Of a stretch of DNA of 64,000 bases, positions 25,434 to 34,063 are shown in pieces. Location: assembly GCA_964582985.1 (NCBI GenBank), contig CAZOUM010000003.1:1-64000 (forward strand), in the 5' to 3' direction. Origin of the DNA: CAZQYB01 sp964582985. GTDB lineage: Bacteria > Planctomycetota > Phycisphaerae > Sedimentisphaerales > Anaerobacaceae. A model generated the notes under the pieces. That model worked only from the letters and a program-made list of their open reading frames with translations, was not told the origin of the DNA and made no database searches. Every line of letters starts with the position of its first letter. The stretch's first letter is position 1. The translations under genes were made by a program, and so were the position numbers.

Positions 25434-27431
25434 TTACATTATTTCCATAATGGATAGCGTCAACGAATGGACCGTGCCAAGATATTTAGCCATCGCCTGA
25501 AACATCTGTTCAAAAATCAACATTTTGCCGGCCTCATCGTTGATGTTAACACCGCTTATATCGCCTTGCTGACCGGCAAGGTTTTGGACTATAACCTCGA
25601 TATTGTCCTCCTGCATTTGCTTAACGGAAAGCTGTTGACCGATACCCGTAACCAACCGGCGATAAAATTCCCCACACGTCAGATTGCTCAAACTACTTAC
25701 AGCCTGGTCCTTCAAGTCTGCCATTCGCAAGGCATTAGTGTTATCGGTCATATCCGCACCCAGAGCAGTTGCTATCCGCCCGGGTGTAGCAGAAATATCC
25801 GAGCAAACCGCTATATTCGTGGCGCTGCTGCCACTGAAGAAAGTGTTGATACCAACCGCAGCCAACAAGCCGGAAGTGTCGGTATCGGTAAACACATCGA
25901 TTGCGAAAGTATCGCCGGCAACTAAGTCGCCGGTGCTAAGGGATATCTTGATTCCGGTATTTCCAACATCAATCGTGTCACCTGCCGCATAGCCGGAACC
26001 AATATTGATGGTATCAATCGTGTTTGAGGCTCCGTCAGTTACTGTAAGTGTGAGGGTGTGAACTCCAACATTACCAGTGCCGGAAACCGTGAACGTCAAA
26101 GTGTCGTTCGAACTTCCGCTATAAATGCCTGATACACCTACAGTTGGGTTCGTGGACCCACTGAAATTAATATCGCCGGATTCAGGCTCAGGAAGGACGG
26201 CAGGCAGGAAATCAAATTTGTAGTCCGTATCGGCTGAGATGGTCAGTTGATTTGAAGAATTCACCGAAGCGGTCAGGCCGGTAATGGCATCAATAGCCGC
26301 AGCTACCTCGGTTAAGGTATCACAACCTGCATCATCGTCATCTGCATCAATATCAATTAACTCTCGCGTTATCACATCGGTGCTGCCGCTGGTATCGATA
26401 AGCCTTATATATATATTGCCGTCGGTTATGCTGAAAGACGTGTCGGATAAATCTTCACTTGAGTTCACCCAGCCGGTCAATCCGGTACCGGTAAATGAGC
26501 CGTAGGAACCTACTCCCTGAACATGGTATTGATTTATCTGTTGTATTATGGCGCTTGCCAGACTGTCCAAATCAGTATGAATATCAGAGACAAGCGAATT
26601 TTTTAACGACGACAGCCCACCAAGCTGGCCGCCTTGCACGTCTGTATAGTAACTGTACGCGTCGGCGATGCTGATTCCCAATTTACCATCCTGCAAACCC
26701 ACCTCGAGTTCAGAGACAGATGTACCTGTCACCACGTAAATACCACCGGCAACAACATCAACCACACCGTACTCTCTGCTCTGCGTCTCAACGCCAATTA
26801 GTTCAGCCAGCTCTGTTATGCACTGGTCCCTTTGGTCACACAAATTGTTGGCCTGTCCGCCGATTATCTCAATTCCCCCTATTTTGTCGTTGAGCTCTGC
26901 AATCTGGCTTGACAGGGTATTAACCTGACTGATGGCGTTTTCCGCTTCCAATCTAATCTGTGTTTCCAGCGTGGTCAGAGATTCGCCCAACGTTCTGAAT
27001 TGGCTGGCCATGTGCTGAGCATTCATCACCAACTGATTTTGCCAAATGACCTCTCCGGGATGAGCGCCGAGGTCCTGCAACGCATTGAAAAATTCATCTA
27101 TCGCTGCGTTCAAACTGCTGCTGCCTGAGAGTTCTCCGAAAGTTGTTTCGACGGTGCGCAGAGAGTCAAGCTCACGAGAAAGCTGTGCCAAGGATGATTG
27201 CTGGCGAAGAATCTCCTGCTCCAAAAGACTATCTATCATTCTGGTAATGCCGCTAACATCAACACCGCCCCCTGTTATAACCGAGCCAACTTGCGTTGTA
27301 TCTGCTGGAGCCAAGTTTATCCTCTGACGGTGATAGCCCGGAGTGGCCGCATTGGCAATATTGTTGCCGATTACGCCGAAGGCCTTCTGGGCCGCACTCA
27401 AGCCGCTTAATCCTATGGAGAAACTGTCCAT
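25434..27431 (-). CDS. flgK: Flagellar hook-associated protein FlgK (HAP1)
   Basis: A 665-residue protein with the HAP1 N-terminus (GLSGLSAAQKAFGVIGNNIA then NAATPGYHRQRINL) and C-terminal FlgK helix (NDEAGKMLIFEQMFQAMAKYL). A central insertion (about 420-530), with SNDTLTFTVSGTGNVGVHTL and GYAAGDTIDVG, is a beta-rich surface domain different from the module in FliD, FlgL and FlgE. FlgK is the first junction protein. GGAGT precedes the ATG; flgL follows 28 bases on and flgN precedes it. Confidence 0.96.
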   Translation of the reverse strand: MDSFSIGLSGLSAAQKAFGVIGNNIANAATPGYHRQRINLAPADTTQVGSVITGGGVDVSGITRMIDSLLEQEILRQQSSLAQLSRELDSLRTVETTFGELSGSSSLNAAIDEFFNALQDLGAHPGEVIWQNQLVMNAQHMASQFRTLGESLTTLETQIRLEAENAISQVNTLSSQIAELNDKIGGIEIIGGQANNLCDQRDQCITELAELIGVETQSREYGVVDVVAGGIYVVTGTSVSELEVGLQDGKLGISIADAYSYYTDVQGGQLGGLSSLKNSLVSDIHTDLDSLASAIIQQINQYHVQGVGSYGSFTGTGLTGWVNSSEDLSDTSFSITDGNIYIRLIDTSGSTDVITRELIDIDADDDDAGCDTLTEVAAAIDAITGLTASVNSSNQLTISADTDYKFDFLPAVLPEPESGDINFSGSTNPTVGVSGIYSGSSNDTLTFTVSGTGNVGVHTLTLTVTDGASNTIDTINIGSGYAAGDTIDVGNTGIKISLSTGDLVAGDTFAIDVFTDTDTSGLLAAVGINTFFSGSSATNIAVCSDISATPGRIATALGADMTDNTNALRMADLKDQAVSSLSNLTCGEFYRRLVTGIGQQLSVKQMQEDNIEVIVQNLAGQQGDISGVNINDEAGKMLIFEQMFQAMAKYLGTVHSLTLSIMEIM

Positions 27432-27458
27432 ATTTTACTCCGGTAAGAACATAGTCTC

Positions 27459-27977
27459 TCAAAACTGCAAACTTACAAAAGCTTCTGTCATCCCCCGCCT
27501 GGTGGATCCCTTGGAATTGTAGACCATCCCGGCCTCGGCAAGACCAAAGACACTGTTCAGAAGCTGGCGGTTAAATCTGGCACAATCTAATAAAAGCATC
27601 GCCGTGCTCAAATGTTCTCTCTTAAGCTCCTCGGTTAATGCCCTCAATTCTGCCTTCTTTCCAGCTACTTTAGCTTTTCTTTCTGCCGGCAGGACAGTCT
27701 CCAGTCCGGATAGGGTCACCTGCTCAAGACCACAGTCCAACGCATGCGCTAAGTCCTTTCGTATCGACTCCCGCTTTATTTCGTGGCTTCTGTAACTGTC
27801 AGATTCAGCCTGGATGCTCCCAAGCAGCCTGCCCAAATCAGTTTCCTTTCGCTTGACAACCAGAACTCGAAGCTCGTTTAACCACGACAGACTCCGCTGC
27901 ATATGCTGAATATCTCTATCAAGAACAATAAGCAGCTCGTCAACCTTGTCTTCAATCTCGACTGTCGTTGCTTTCAT
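27459..27977 (-). CDS. flgN: FlgN-like chaperone for FlgK/FlgL
   Basis: A 172-residue helical protein starting with VDELLIVLDRDIQHMQRSL and continuing in charged helices (KAELRALTEELKREHLST). The region LLLDCARFNRQLLNSVFGL and the position directly upstream of flgK fit FlgN, the chaperone that holds FlgK and FlgL before export. AAGGA precedes the ATG; it begins six bases after the flgJ stop. Confidence 0.82.
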   Translation of the reverse strand: MKATTVEIEDKVDELLIVLDRDIQHMQRSLSWLNELRVLVVKRKETDLGRLLGSIQAESDSYRSHEIKRESIRKDLAHALDCGLEQVTLSGLETVLPAERKAKVAGKKAELRALTEELKREHLSTAMLLLDCARFNRQLLNSVFGLAEAGMVYNSKGSTRRGMTEAFVSLQF

Positions 27978-27983
27978 AGGTCC

Positions 27984-28361
27984 TTATCCGGATGTTTCCA
28001 TTGTTGTTTCCCCCTGACTTAGTTCGGTCATGAATCGGTATACATCCTTCCACAATCCGAAGCCGCCATTGTTTGCGATATGCTGCGATAAATAGATGGA
28101 AAACAGTCCCTGAATCTGCTTGGAGACCCCATCCTTTTCAAAACCCCATTGGCCGATGGCGTTGGCCATCTCGTCCAGCAATTTTTTGATGAAGACCGAC
28201 TCAAAATCTTTGGCTGCTTGTTTCTTCCTCTCTTCTGTCATGGCGTGGACTTTGCCGGACTCCAATTTTGCAATCTTATTGTGGAGACCTATCCGGCTTA
28301 AATGCTCAAGCGGAGCTGGCGGTAATACCTCCCCAGTCAATATCAATTTGGCGTTATCCAT
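27984..28361 (-). CDS. flgJ: Rod-binding protein, FlgJ N-terminal domain type
   Basis: A 125-residue protein consisting of only the rod-binding half of FlgJ: KQAAKDFESVFIKKLLDEMA and IQGLFSIYLSQHIANNGGFG. The muramidase half of enterobacterial FlgJ is absent, as in many diderms, where a separate enzyme opens the peptidoglycan. I chose the ATG at 28361 because AGGAG lies eight bases upstream; the frame is open ten codons further. Confidence 0.9.
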   Translation of the reverse strand: MDNAKLILTGEVLPPAPLEHLSRIGLHNKIAKLESGKVHAMTEERKKQAAKDFESVFIKKLLDEMANAIGQWGFEKDGVSKQIQGLFSIYLSQHIANNGGFGLWKDVYRFMTELSQGETTMETSG

Positions 28362-28410
28362 TAGAGCTGCTCCTTGGTTACCATTTTGCAACTTACTCGA
28401 TTGTGTCCGT

Positions 28411-29517
28411 CTACATTATTTCCAGTTTGGCCTGAAGGGCGCCGGCCTTCTTCAAGGCATTAAATATCGCAATCATGTCTCTCGGTGTTGCTCCTATGGC
28501 ATTGAGGGCCTTGGCCAGGTCTGAGATTGTAATTGCTCTGGGCACTGGGATTAGATAAGCATCTTTCTCTTCGACTCCTATCATTGTTTCCGGAACAACC
28601 TGTGTCGTCCCGGCGTCGGAGAAAGGTGCAACCGGCTGGGAAACACTCGCGGTCTCTCGGATTTTCACAACGAGGCTGCCCTGTGAAATGGCAACTGCAG
28701 ATATGCCGACATTCTCACCTACCACAATGGTGCCGGTGCGTTCGTTAATTACCACAACCGCCGGTACATCAACCTTTACCCCGGGCTTTGTGATTTCATC
28801 GATAAATCCAGCTATACCTGTCCGAGTGATTTCGTCAGGCACTCTAACTTTGATTGTACCCGGGTCAAGCACAGCGGCACTGTCCGGATAAATCTGATTG
28901 ACGGCCTCGCTGATTCGCTGGGCGGTTGAAAAGTCACTGTTTCTAAGATTAAGTGTAACAAACCTTTGGCCTGCGATGTATTCGACGAAGGTGGCAAGTT
29001 CTGCCTTTTCCACGGTCGCGCCGCCGGGGATTCGACCGACTGTCTGATGGTTCTTTGTAATTGAGCCCTTATCTCCTGACGCTGCCCAGCCTCCGATAGA
29101 AACTCCCCCTTGGGCAACAGCATACACTTGGCGGTCAAGACCTTTCAAAGGGGTGGGCAAAAGCATTCCACCCTGTAAGCTCTTGGCATCTCCTACAGCA
29201 GAGACATCAGCATCGATTAGTGAGCCTTCACGAGCAAAAGGACCTAACTCAGCCGTCACCACAATAAGCGCAATACTGCCACCGGCAATATCGGCAGGAG
29301 AGACAACAATTCCTGAGTCACGCAGCAGATTCGTCAGCATCTGTTGTGATGGCTGGCTCTTATCGCCGGTACCGGCCAAACCAACAACCAACCCAAAACC
29401 CCTAAGCGGGTTGCCGCGAATACCCTGGATATCCACGATATCCTTTATTCGCTCGCATTGGCCGATTTCAAAGGTACTTAGCAAAACCACGAACAAAATT
29501 GTCAAACGAGATTTCAT
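28411..29517 (-). CDS. flgI: Flagellar P-ring protein FlgI
   Basis: A 368-residue periplasmic protein. An N-terminal signal peptide (LTILFVVLLSTFEIGQCE) is followed by RIKDIVDIQGIRGNPLRGFG and GLVVGLAGTGD, the FlgI signature, and the C-terminus has ISDLAKALNAIGATPRDMIA, as in all P-ring proteins. It builds the bushing in the peptidoglycan layer and shows the organism is diderm. Full length. Confidence 0.97.
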   Translation of the reverse strand: MKSRLTILFVVLLSTFEIGQCERIKDIVDIQGIRGNPLRGFGLVVGLAGTGDKSQPSQQMLTNLLRDSGIVVSPADIAGGSIALIVVTAELGPFAREGSLIDADVSAVGDAKSLQGGMLLPTPLKGLDRQVYAVAQGGVSIGGWAASGDKGSITKNHQTVGRIPGGATVEKAELATFVEYIAGQRFVTLNLRNSDFSTAQRISEAVNQIYPDSAAVLDPGTIKVRVPDEITRTGIAGFIDEITKPGVKVDVPAVVVINERTGTIVVGENVGISAVAISQGSLVVKIRETASVSQPVAPFSDAGTTQVVPETMIGVEEKDAYLIPVPRAITISDLAKALNAIGATPRDMIAIFNALKKAGALQAKLEIM

Positions 29518-29562
29518 AGGCTATCACTTCCCAAAAAGTAGCGTAATTATTCCTAACAAAAC

Positions 29563-30186
29563 CTAAAACGGCCATATTACGTCCATTATTCTGCTGAGCC
29601 AGCCGGGCCTATTATATGGTGCTCCGACGCCCTCGCTTCTGCTAACAATATGCAAATTTGCAACCTGCATGCTATTGACGGTATTGTTGAATGTAATGTC
29701 ACTTGGCCTGACTATGCCGCTCACCTCAATAATCTGTATATCATCCGAGATATTACGCTTACAGGTCCCCATAACCACAAGGTTACCATTCGGCAAAATG
29801 TCTATGACGACCACGCTGATATAATCACTAAACTTACGGTCGTCCTTATTATTGGCATAACTGTCCAACGTCTTTTCGTATTCAGTACCAGTCCCAAAGC
29901 TGACCGCCGGCACGTTGGGAATAATATGGTCGATACCAACTTTTCCGTCGAAGTTGTTTTCATGAGTTGTCTTCTTCTTTAACTGTCTGTTGGACTTATT
30001 CTCCAGGTAACTCCTTTCGTAGATAATGATGGTGAGGACATCGCCTATGTTCCGGGCCACGTCGTCGGCGTATAAAGCTCTCATATTCTTATCTCTCTTG
30101 GCCCAGATAGAACCTGCACGCGAGCAGGTGGTCACGCCCAGCATAAAAACCATCAAAACAAGCAGCCAAACTTTTTTAATGTTCAT
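29563..30186 (-). CDS. flgH: Flagellar L-ring protein FlgH with unusual lipobox
   Basis: A 207-residue protein that forms the outer-membrane ring. DDVARNIGDVLTIIIYERS, SDYISVVVIDILPNGNLVV and the C-terminal QVANLHIVSRSEG are FlgH signatures. The signal peptide LVLMVFMLGVTTC has Cys preceded by V-T-T, a poor lipobox ([LVI][ASTVI][GAS]C), so lipidation is uncertain. I chose the ATG at 30186, which puts the signal at the N-terminus and lies after the flgA stop; the upstream in-frame ATG would overlap flgA. Confidence 0.94.
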   Translation of the reverse strand: MNIKKVWLLVLMVFMLGVTTCSRAGSIWAKRDKNMRALYADDVARNIGDVLTIIIYERSYLENKSNRQLKKKTTHENNFDGKVGIDHIIPNVPAVSFGTGTEYEKTLDSYANNKDDRKFSDYISVVVIDILPNGNLVVMGTCKRNISDDIQIIEVSGIVRPSDITFNNTVNSMQVANLHIVSRSEGVGAPYNRPGWLSRIMDVIWPF

Positions 30187-30199
30187 TGCTAACTCCTTA

Positions 30200-31201
30200 T
30201 CAGAAAAGAGGTTGGACGGTACCGTCCTCATTGACTCTGGCATAAATTATTCTCTTTGAGTCAACATTTTGAACTTTTATATATTCGCCACTTCGACCAT
30301 CCCGCATAGCTTTTCCCATAGCGGTAATCAAAAGCCCGGGTATTTCAATTCGAATGACGACCGTTTGATTTCGCTTAACGATAACTACCGGATTTGCAGG
30401 AGCTACCATATACGGACGAATCGTAGTGTTTGCGGGGATCCGACGCTTGACAACCAGACCATAGGGTGGATTCCAATTGGCGGGCTCGGGGTAGTTTGAA
30501 AGGCTCTTTTCTATCTTGACATTCTCAGCGCTGACAGACGCACCTGCCGGAATATCAACCAACGATACCGCCTTGCGACAATTGTATTTCACGCGGAAAG
30601 GTACTTCACGCGCTCCTATCCGCTTTCCATCGACAAGAACGCCAATCTGAACCTTAGCCCGGCTTTTTGCGCCGCCTTTGACCAAACGGGTTGACAACTT
30701 TATATCCTTGCTCGTATCTGGCAAGACCAGGTCCTTTGGTACCCACACCGGGGTCAGCCGGCCAAGCGAAGGGTCTGGAGGATTTTTCTCCAGAAATGAA
30801 CGTGCCAGCTCAACGAATTTGCTGCCGTTTATAATTTGCTGCTGCTGTTTTACCTTTATCTTCTCGGCACCGCTCAATCTCACCGTCGAGGCGGGGATTC
30901 CATTGCAAGCCAATCTGCTAAGGACCATCGGTCGATCGATGATAATTTTCTGGCCCGGCGCCAACATCCGACCTAAGGCAATCTCACTTGCCTTCGCAAC
31001 AAGCGAATCTTCGCCGCGGATTATGCTGACCTGGCCCAGGCTGATGGTATCATCTTTAATTGTCATCTCCCTCGGCAGATAAATCCAGAGAGCAAAATCT
31101 TCCTCTGCACCTCCGACTTTATCACTCGCTATAACCTGGCAAAATAGCGCCGACACAAACACAGAAGTGATTACGATAATGCCAAGTGTTTTACTGCTCA
31201 T
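30200..31201 (-). CDS. flgA: Flagellar P-ring assembly chaperone FlgA
   Basis: A 333-residue periplasmic protein with signal peptide (LGIIVITSVFVSALFCQVIA). The C-terminal SAF-like region shows VVKRRIPANTTIRPYMVA and RIEIPGLLITAMGKAMRDG, ending GEYIKVQNVDSKRIIYARVN, as in FlgA. It assists FlgI polymerisation. Slightly longer than enterobacterial FlgA. AAGGA lies before the ATG. Confidence 0.93.
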   Translation of the reverse strand: MSSKTLGIIVITSVFVSALFCQVIASDKVGGAEEDFALWIYLPREMTIKDDTISLGQVSIIRGEDSLVAKASEIALGRMLAPGQKIIIDRPMVLSRLACNGIPASTVRLSGAEKIKVKQQQQIINGSKFVELARSFLEKNPPDPSLGRLTPVWVPKDLVLPDTSKDIKLSTRLVKGGAKSRAKVQIGVLVDGKRIGAREVPFRVKYNCRKAVSLVDIPAGASVSAENVKIEKSLSNYPEPANWNPPYGLVVKRRIPANTTIRPYMVAPANPVVIVKRNQTVVIRIEIPGLLITAMGKAMRDGRSGEYIKVQNVDSKRIIYARVNEDGTVQPLF

Positions 31202-31219
31202 AACTATCCTTGCCTAATA

Positions 31220-32005
31220 TTAACTGACTATACTGTTTGCCGTTCGGAGCATATCGTCACCCGCTTTTATTGCCCTGGAGTTTATCTCATATGCTCTTTG
31301 GGCGGTTATAAGATTGACAAGTTCGGTCACCATTTGGACATTTGACTTTTCCAGAAAGCTTGACTGGATAGTGCCGTAACCATTTTCACCCGCCGTGCCG
31401 GTAGTAGGTGTTCCGCTTGCTTCGGTCTCAGCGAGTAGATTGTCACCTTCGCTGGAAAGTCCTGAGGCGTTAGGAAAACGGACCAACTGAATAGTGCCTA
31501 CAACTGATTGCGTGCCTGAAGCATCAGTGACATTGACACCGCCATCTTTTCCAATACTTACGGAAGTGGCATCCGTAGGAACACTAATAGCCGGCTCTAC
31601 GGAGTATCCGGTGGTGGTAACTAATTCTCCGTTGCCATTCATCTGCAGCGCACCATCACGGGTATATCTTGTATCGCCGTTTGGCAACGTCACCTGCAAG
31701 AACCCATCACCGCGAATAGCGATGTCGAGTTTTCGGCCGGTGTTCTGAAATTCGCCGGCAGTAAAGACTTTTATTGTAGATGCAACACGAACTCCACTTC
31801 CAATTTCCAGCCCGCCCGGGGTATTAACACCAGAAGACACCTCTGTTCCTGGTTCCCGCAGAGCGACGTAAAGTAAATCCTGAAAGTCAATCTGGCTGCG
31901 CTTGAAGCCGTTTGTGTTGATATTGGCAAGGTTATTAGCGACCACATCTACCATCGTCTGCTGAGCCGTCATACCCGTTGCCGCAGTGGAAAATGCCCTT
32001 AACAT
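31220..32005 (-). CDS. flgG: Flagellar distal rod protein FlgG
   Basis: A 261-residue protein with the exact FlgG pattern at the N-terminus (STAATGMTAQQTMVDVVANN then LANINTNGFKRSQIDFQDLL), LDIAIRGDGFLQVTLPNGDT in the middle, and the C-terminal ELVNLITAQRAYEINSRAIK. Canonical length for FlgG. AGGAG precedes the ATG; flgA follows. Confidence 0.98.
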   Translation of the reverse strand: MLRAFSTAATGMTAQQTMVDVVANNLANINTNGFKRSQIDFQDLLYVALREPGTEVSSGVNTPGGLEIGSGVRVASTIKVFTAGEFQNTGRKLDIAIRGDGFLQVTLPNGDTRYTRDGALQMNGNGELVTTTGYSVEPAISVPTDATSVSIGKDGGVNVTDASGTQSVVGTIQLVRFPNASGLSSEGDNLLAETEASGTPTTGTAGENGYGTIQSSFLEKSNVQMVTELVNLITAQRAYEINSRAIKAGDDMLRTANSIVS

Positions 32006-32051
32006 AATACTGTTCTCCTTAGCTTAAGTTTTCATAAAGTCAAAAATGTCT

Positions 32052-32786
32052 CTATGCCGTAGCCACGTCCATAATACTGCCCGAAGCTTCGCTCTGGGCT
32101 GACAGCAGCTTCATATTCGCTTCGTACAATCTCGACACCATTATCATGTCCACCAGCTCCTCAATCATCTTGACGTTGGACGCCTCCTGATAGCCTTGCT
32201 TGACAACTATATTCTCGGCGGCGACCGGTTCGATATTCTCGTCCGGCATCTCGAAACAGTTCGCCCCTGCAGGTACAAGTTTGTTCTCGTTGTCTGCAAA
32301 ATTGACAAGTCTGAACTTGCCAATTGCCTCACCACCGGCGCTGATTGTCCCGTCGCTTGAGACACTCAGTTGTGAAAGTCCCACGTTGCTCGGAATTGTG
32401 ATCGGCCCACCTTCGCCCGCTACGAGCCGGCCATTGCAGTCGACTATTTGACCATTTTGGTTCGTGCGGAATGTCCCGTTGCGTGCGTAAAGCGGTCCCT
32501 CTGGTGTCTCTATTACAAAAAGCCCCTTACCGTATAAAGCCATATCAAGCGGCCTGCCTGTCTCAACAATACTGCCCTGAGAAAAATCAAATGCCGAATT
32601 CAAATCAATGGTGCCGGGAGAATATGTCTCTTCCCCCGCCTCGCGGGCCTCAAGCGATTTCGAGAATGCGTTCGACATACGCTTGTATCCGACCGTACTC
32701 ACATTGGCCAGATTGTGCGTAATGATGTAAAACTCCTGCATTAACGCATCAATGCTTGTACTGACCTGGTCTGTAATTTGCGACAT
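32052..32786 (-). CDS. flgF: Flagellar rod protein FlgF
   Basis: A 244-residue rod-family protein, more divergent than FlgG. Landmarks are LMQEFYIITHNLANVSTVGY, RPLDMALYGKGLFVIETPEG and C-terminal MIEELVDMIMVSRLYEANMK. Lying directly before flgG, it fits FlgF of the proximal rod. I chose the ATG at 32786: AAGGAG is seven bases upstream and the upstream gene ends at 32788; the frame extends 22 codons further, inside that gene. Confidence 0.9.
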   Translation of the reverse strand: MSQITDQVSTSIDALMQEFYIITHNLANVSTVGYKRMSNAFSKSLEAREAGEETYSPGTIDLNSAFDFSQGSIVETGRPLDMALYGKGLFVIETPEGPLYARNGTFRTNQNGQIVDCNGRLVAGEGGPITIPSNVGLSQLSVSSDGTISAGGEAIGKFRLVNFADNENKLVPAGANCFEMPDENIEPVAAENIVVKQGYQEASNVKMIEELVDMIMVSRLYEANMKLLSAQSEASGSIMDVATA

Positions 32787-32787
32787 T

Positions 32788-34050
32788 TCAGACTCCTTGC
32801 ACCGCTGAAGGCTCCAGAGCATTTTCCTCCGCACCTGCCGATGCCGGCACACCCTGTGCCGCAGCGCCTGCTCTTAAAGAAGCTGTATTGGTAGCACGGA
32901 CCAACTCACCTATGTCCGAGTCTTTGAGTCCGACCAACTCAACCGCAACTGAAAAACCGTCCTGTGTGTCTCTGATGTGCCTGACCTCGCCAAAATGTTG
33001 TACTACTTTTGATGTTGGTGTTCTGCCGGTTTCCTCCACATCCAATTTAAATATAACCAAAACCCTCCCGCCTACCTTCGTTTCCAACGGAGTTTCTATT
33101 CGCAAACCAGGGCCGGCCAGCTCAGTGACAGTGGCTCGGATAAACTCCGGTGGCCCCCACCCGCCGTCTGGGACATTTGCTAAGCTCTGTTCCGCCTCAG
33201 GACCCTCCTTGCTGCCGCCAAGGTCCCCTGCAAGCGTTCTTGCAAACGGAAACGGTGCAATAAAAGCAGGTTCGTTTACCGGAACACGCAGGAAACGACG
33301 CCGATTGATGAACCGCACATCGTCACTGTGATTCAACACCATGATGTCACCATCATAACTGAGCACTGAGGTGTCGAACTCCCAAACCGAGGCGCCAAAA
33401 TAGTAATGCACCCGCCAAACCTCACCAAAGGTAATTCTTACCGGAATTGTCAATTTGACCGTCAGCTCAATATCATTGTTTTCCACCACGGTCGCCTCAA
33501 TCTCGTCTGAAGAGCGGTTCGTTCGGCGAGTAAGATGAACTTTTCTACCTTCTGGAACTTGCCTGCTGCTGAGCTTTTCCGACCTGGTCGTAAAGCCAAG
33601 CTTTTCACGCAAAAAAGACAGCTCCATTTTCAACTGCGTACCTGCTTGTGGACCTTGTTGTGCCAGATCTTGTTCAATCATTCTTGCGGCACCGCGGTCG
33701 AAAGCAGATGCCATCGTAAAAATCGCTTCGCTCTCGATGAGTCCCGCATAGTCTGCTATAGTCAGCAGAATTTGACGCTCACGCTCACTCAGGCCGGCTT
33801 TATCGGCATATTCATCAAACAGCTGACTGGAAAGCTTCCGCCTGGCCGCCATCCGCTTATAGCTGACAACAAAAAGCAGTACAGTTAGTACGATTATGGT
33901 AACGGCCATCATTATGATAAACCAGCGCGCGGTCACAAAGCCCATATCAATATCAAACTCTTTACGGGCGGCGTCCCAACGCTGTGCGGGGGTAAGTGCC
34001 AGAACAATAACGGACAAGTTGTCTTTGATTACAGGCAGCCCTATCATCAT
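32788..34050 (-). CDS. Membrane-anchored PilZ-like (YcgR-type) protein in the hook operon
   Basis: A 420-residue protein with one TM segment at about 40-63 (WFIIMMAVTIIVLTVLLFVV), a linker with helices, a beta-rich YcgR-N-like region (about 180-245), and a PilZ-like domain with RRRFLRVPV near residue 248. In PilZ receptors RxxxR binds c-di-GMP with a (D/N)xSxxG loop; that second motif appears here as ELAGPG, so it is degenerate. Its place between flgE and flgF suggests a c-di-GMP-linked brake or assembly check on the motor, which is inference. The C-terminus is Ala-rich and probably disordered. Confidence 0.7.
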   Translation of the reverse strand: MMIGLPVIKDNLSVIVLALTPAQRWDAARKEFDIDMGFVTARWFIIMMAVTIIVLTVLLFVVSYKRMAARRKLSSQLFDEYADKAGLSERERQILLTIADYAGLIESEAIFTMASAFDRGAARMIEQDLAQQGPQAGTQLKMELSFLREKLGFTTRSEKLSSRQVPEGRKVHLTRRTNRSSDEIEATVVENNDIELTVKLTIPVRITFGEVWRVHYYFGASVWEFDTSVLSYDGDIMVLNHSDDVRFINRRRFLRVPVNEPAFIAPFPFARTLAGDLGGSKEGPEAEQSLANVPDGGWGPPEFIRATVTELAGPGLRIETPLETKVGGRVLVIFKLDVEETGRTPTSKVVQHFGEVRHIRDTQDGFSVAVELVGLKDSDIGELVRATNTASLRAGAAAQGVPASAGAEENALEPSAVQGV

Positions 34051-34063
34051 AGCTCCAAAGTTA

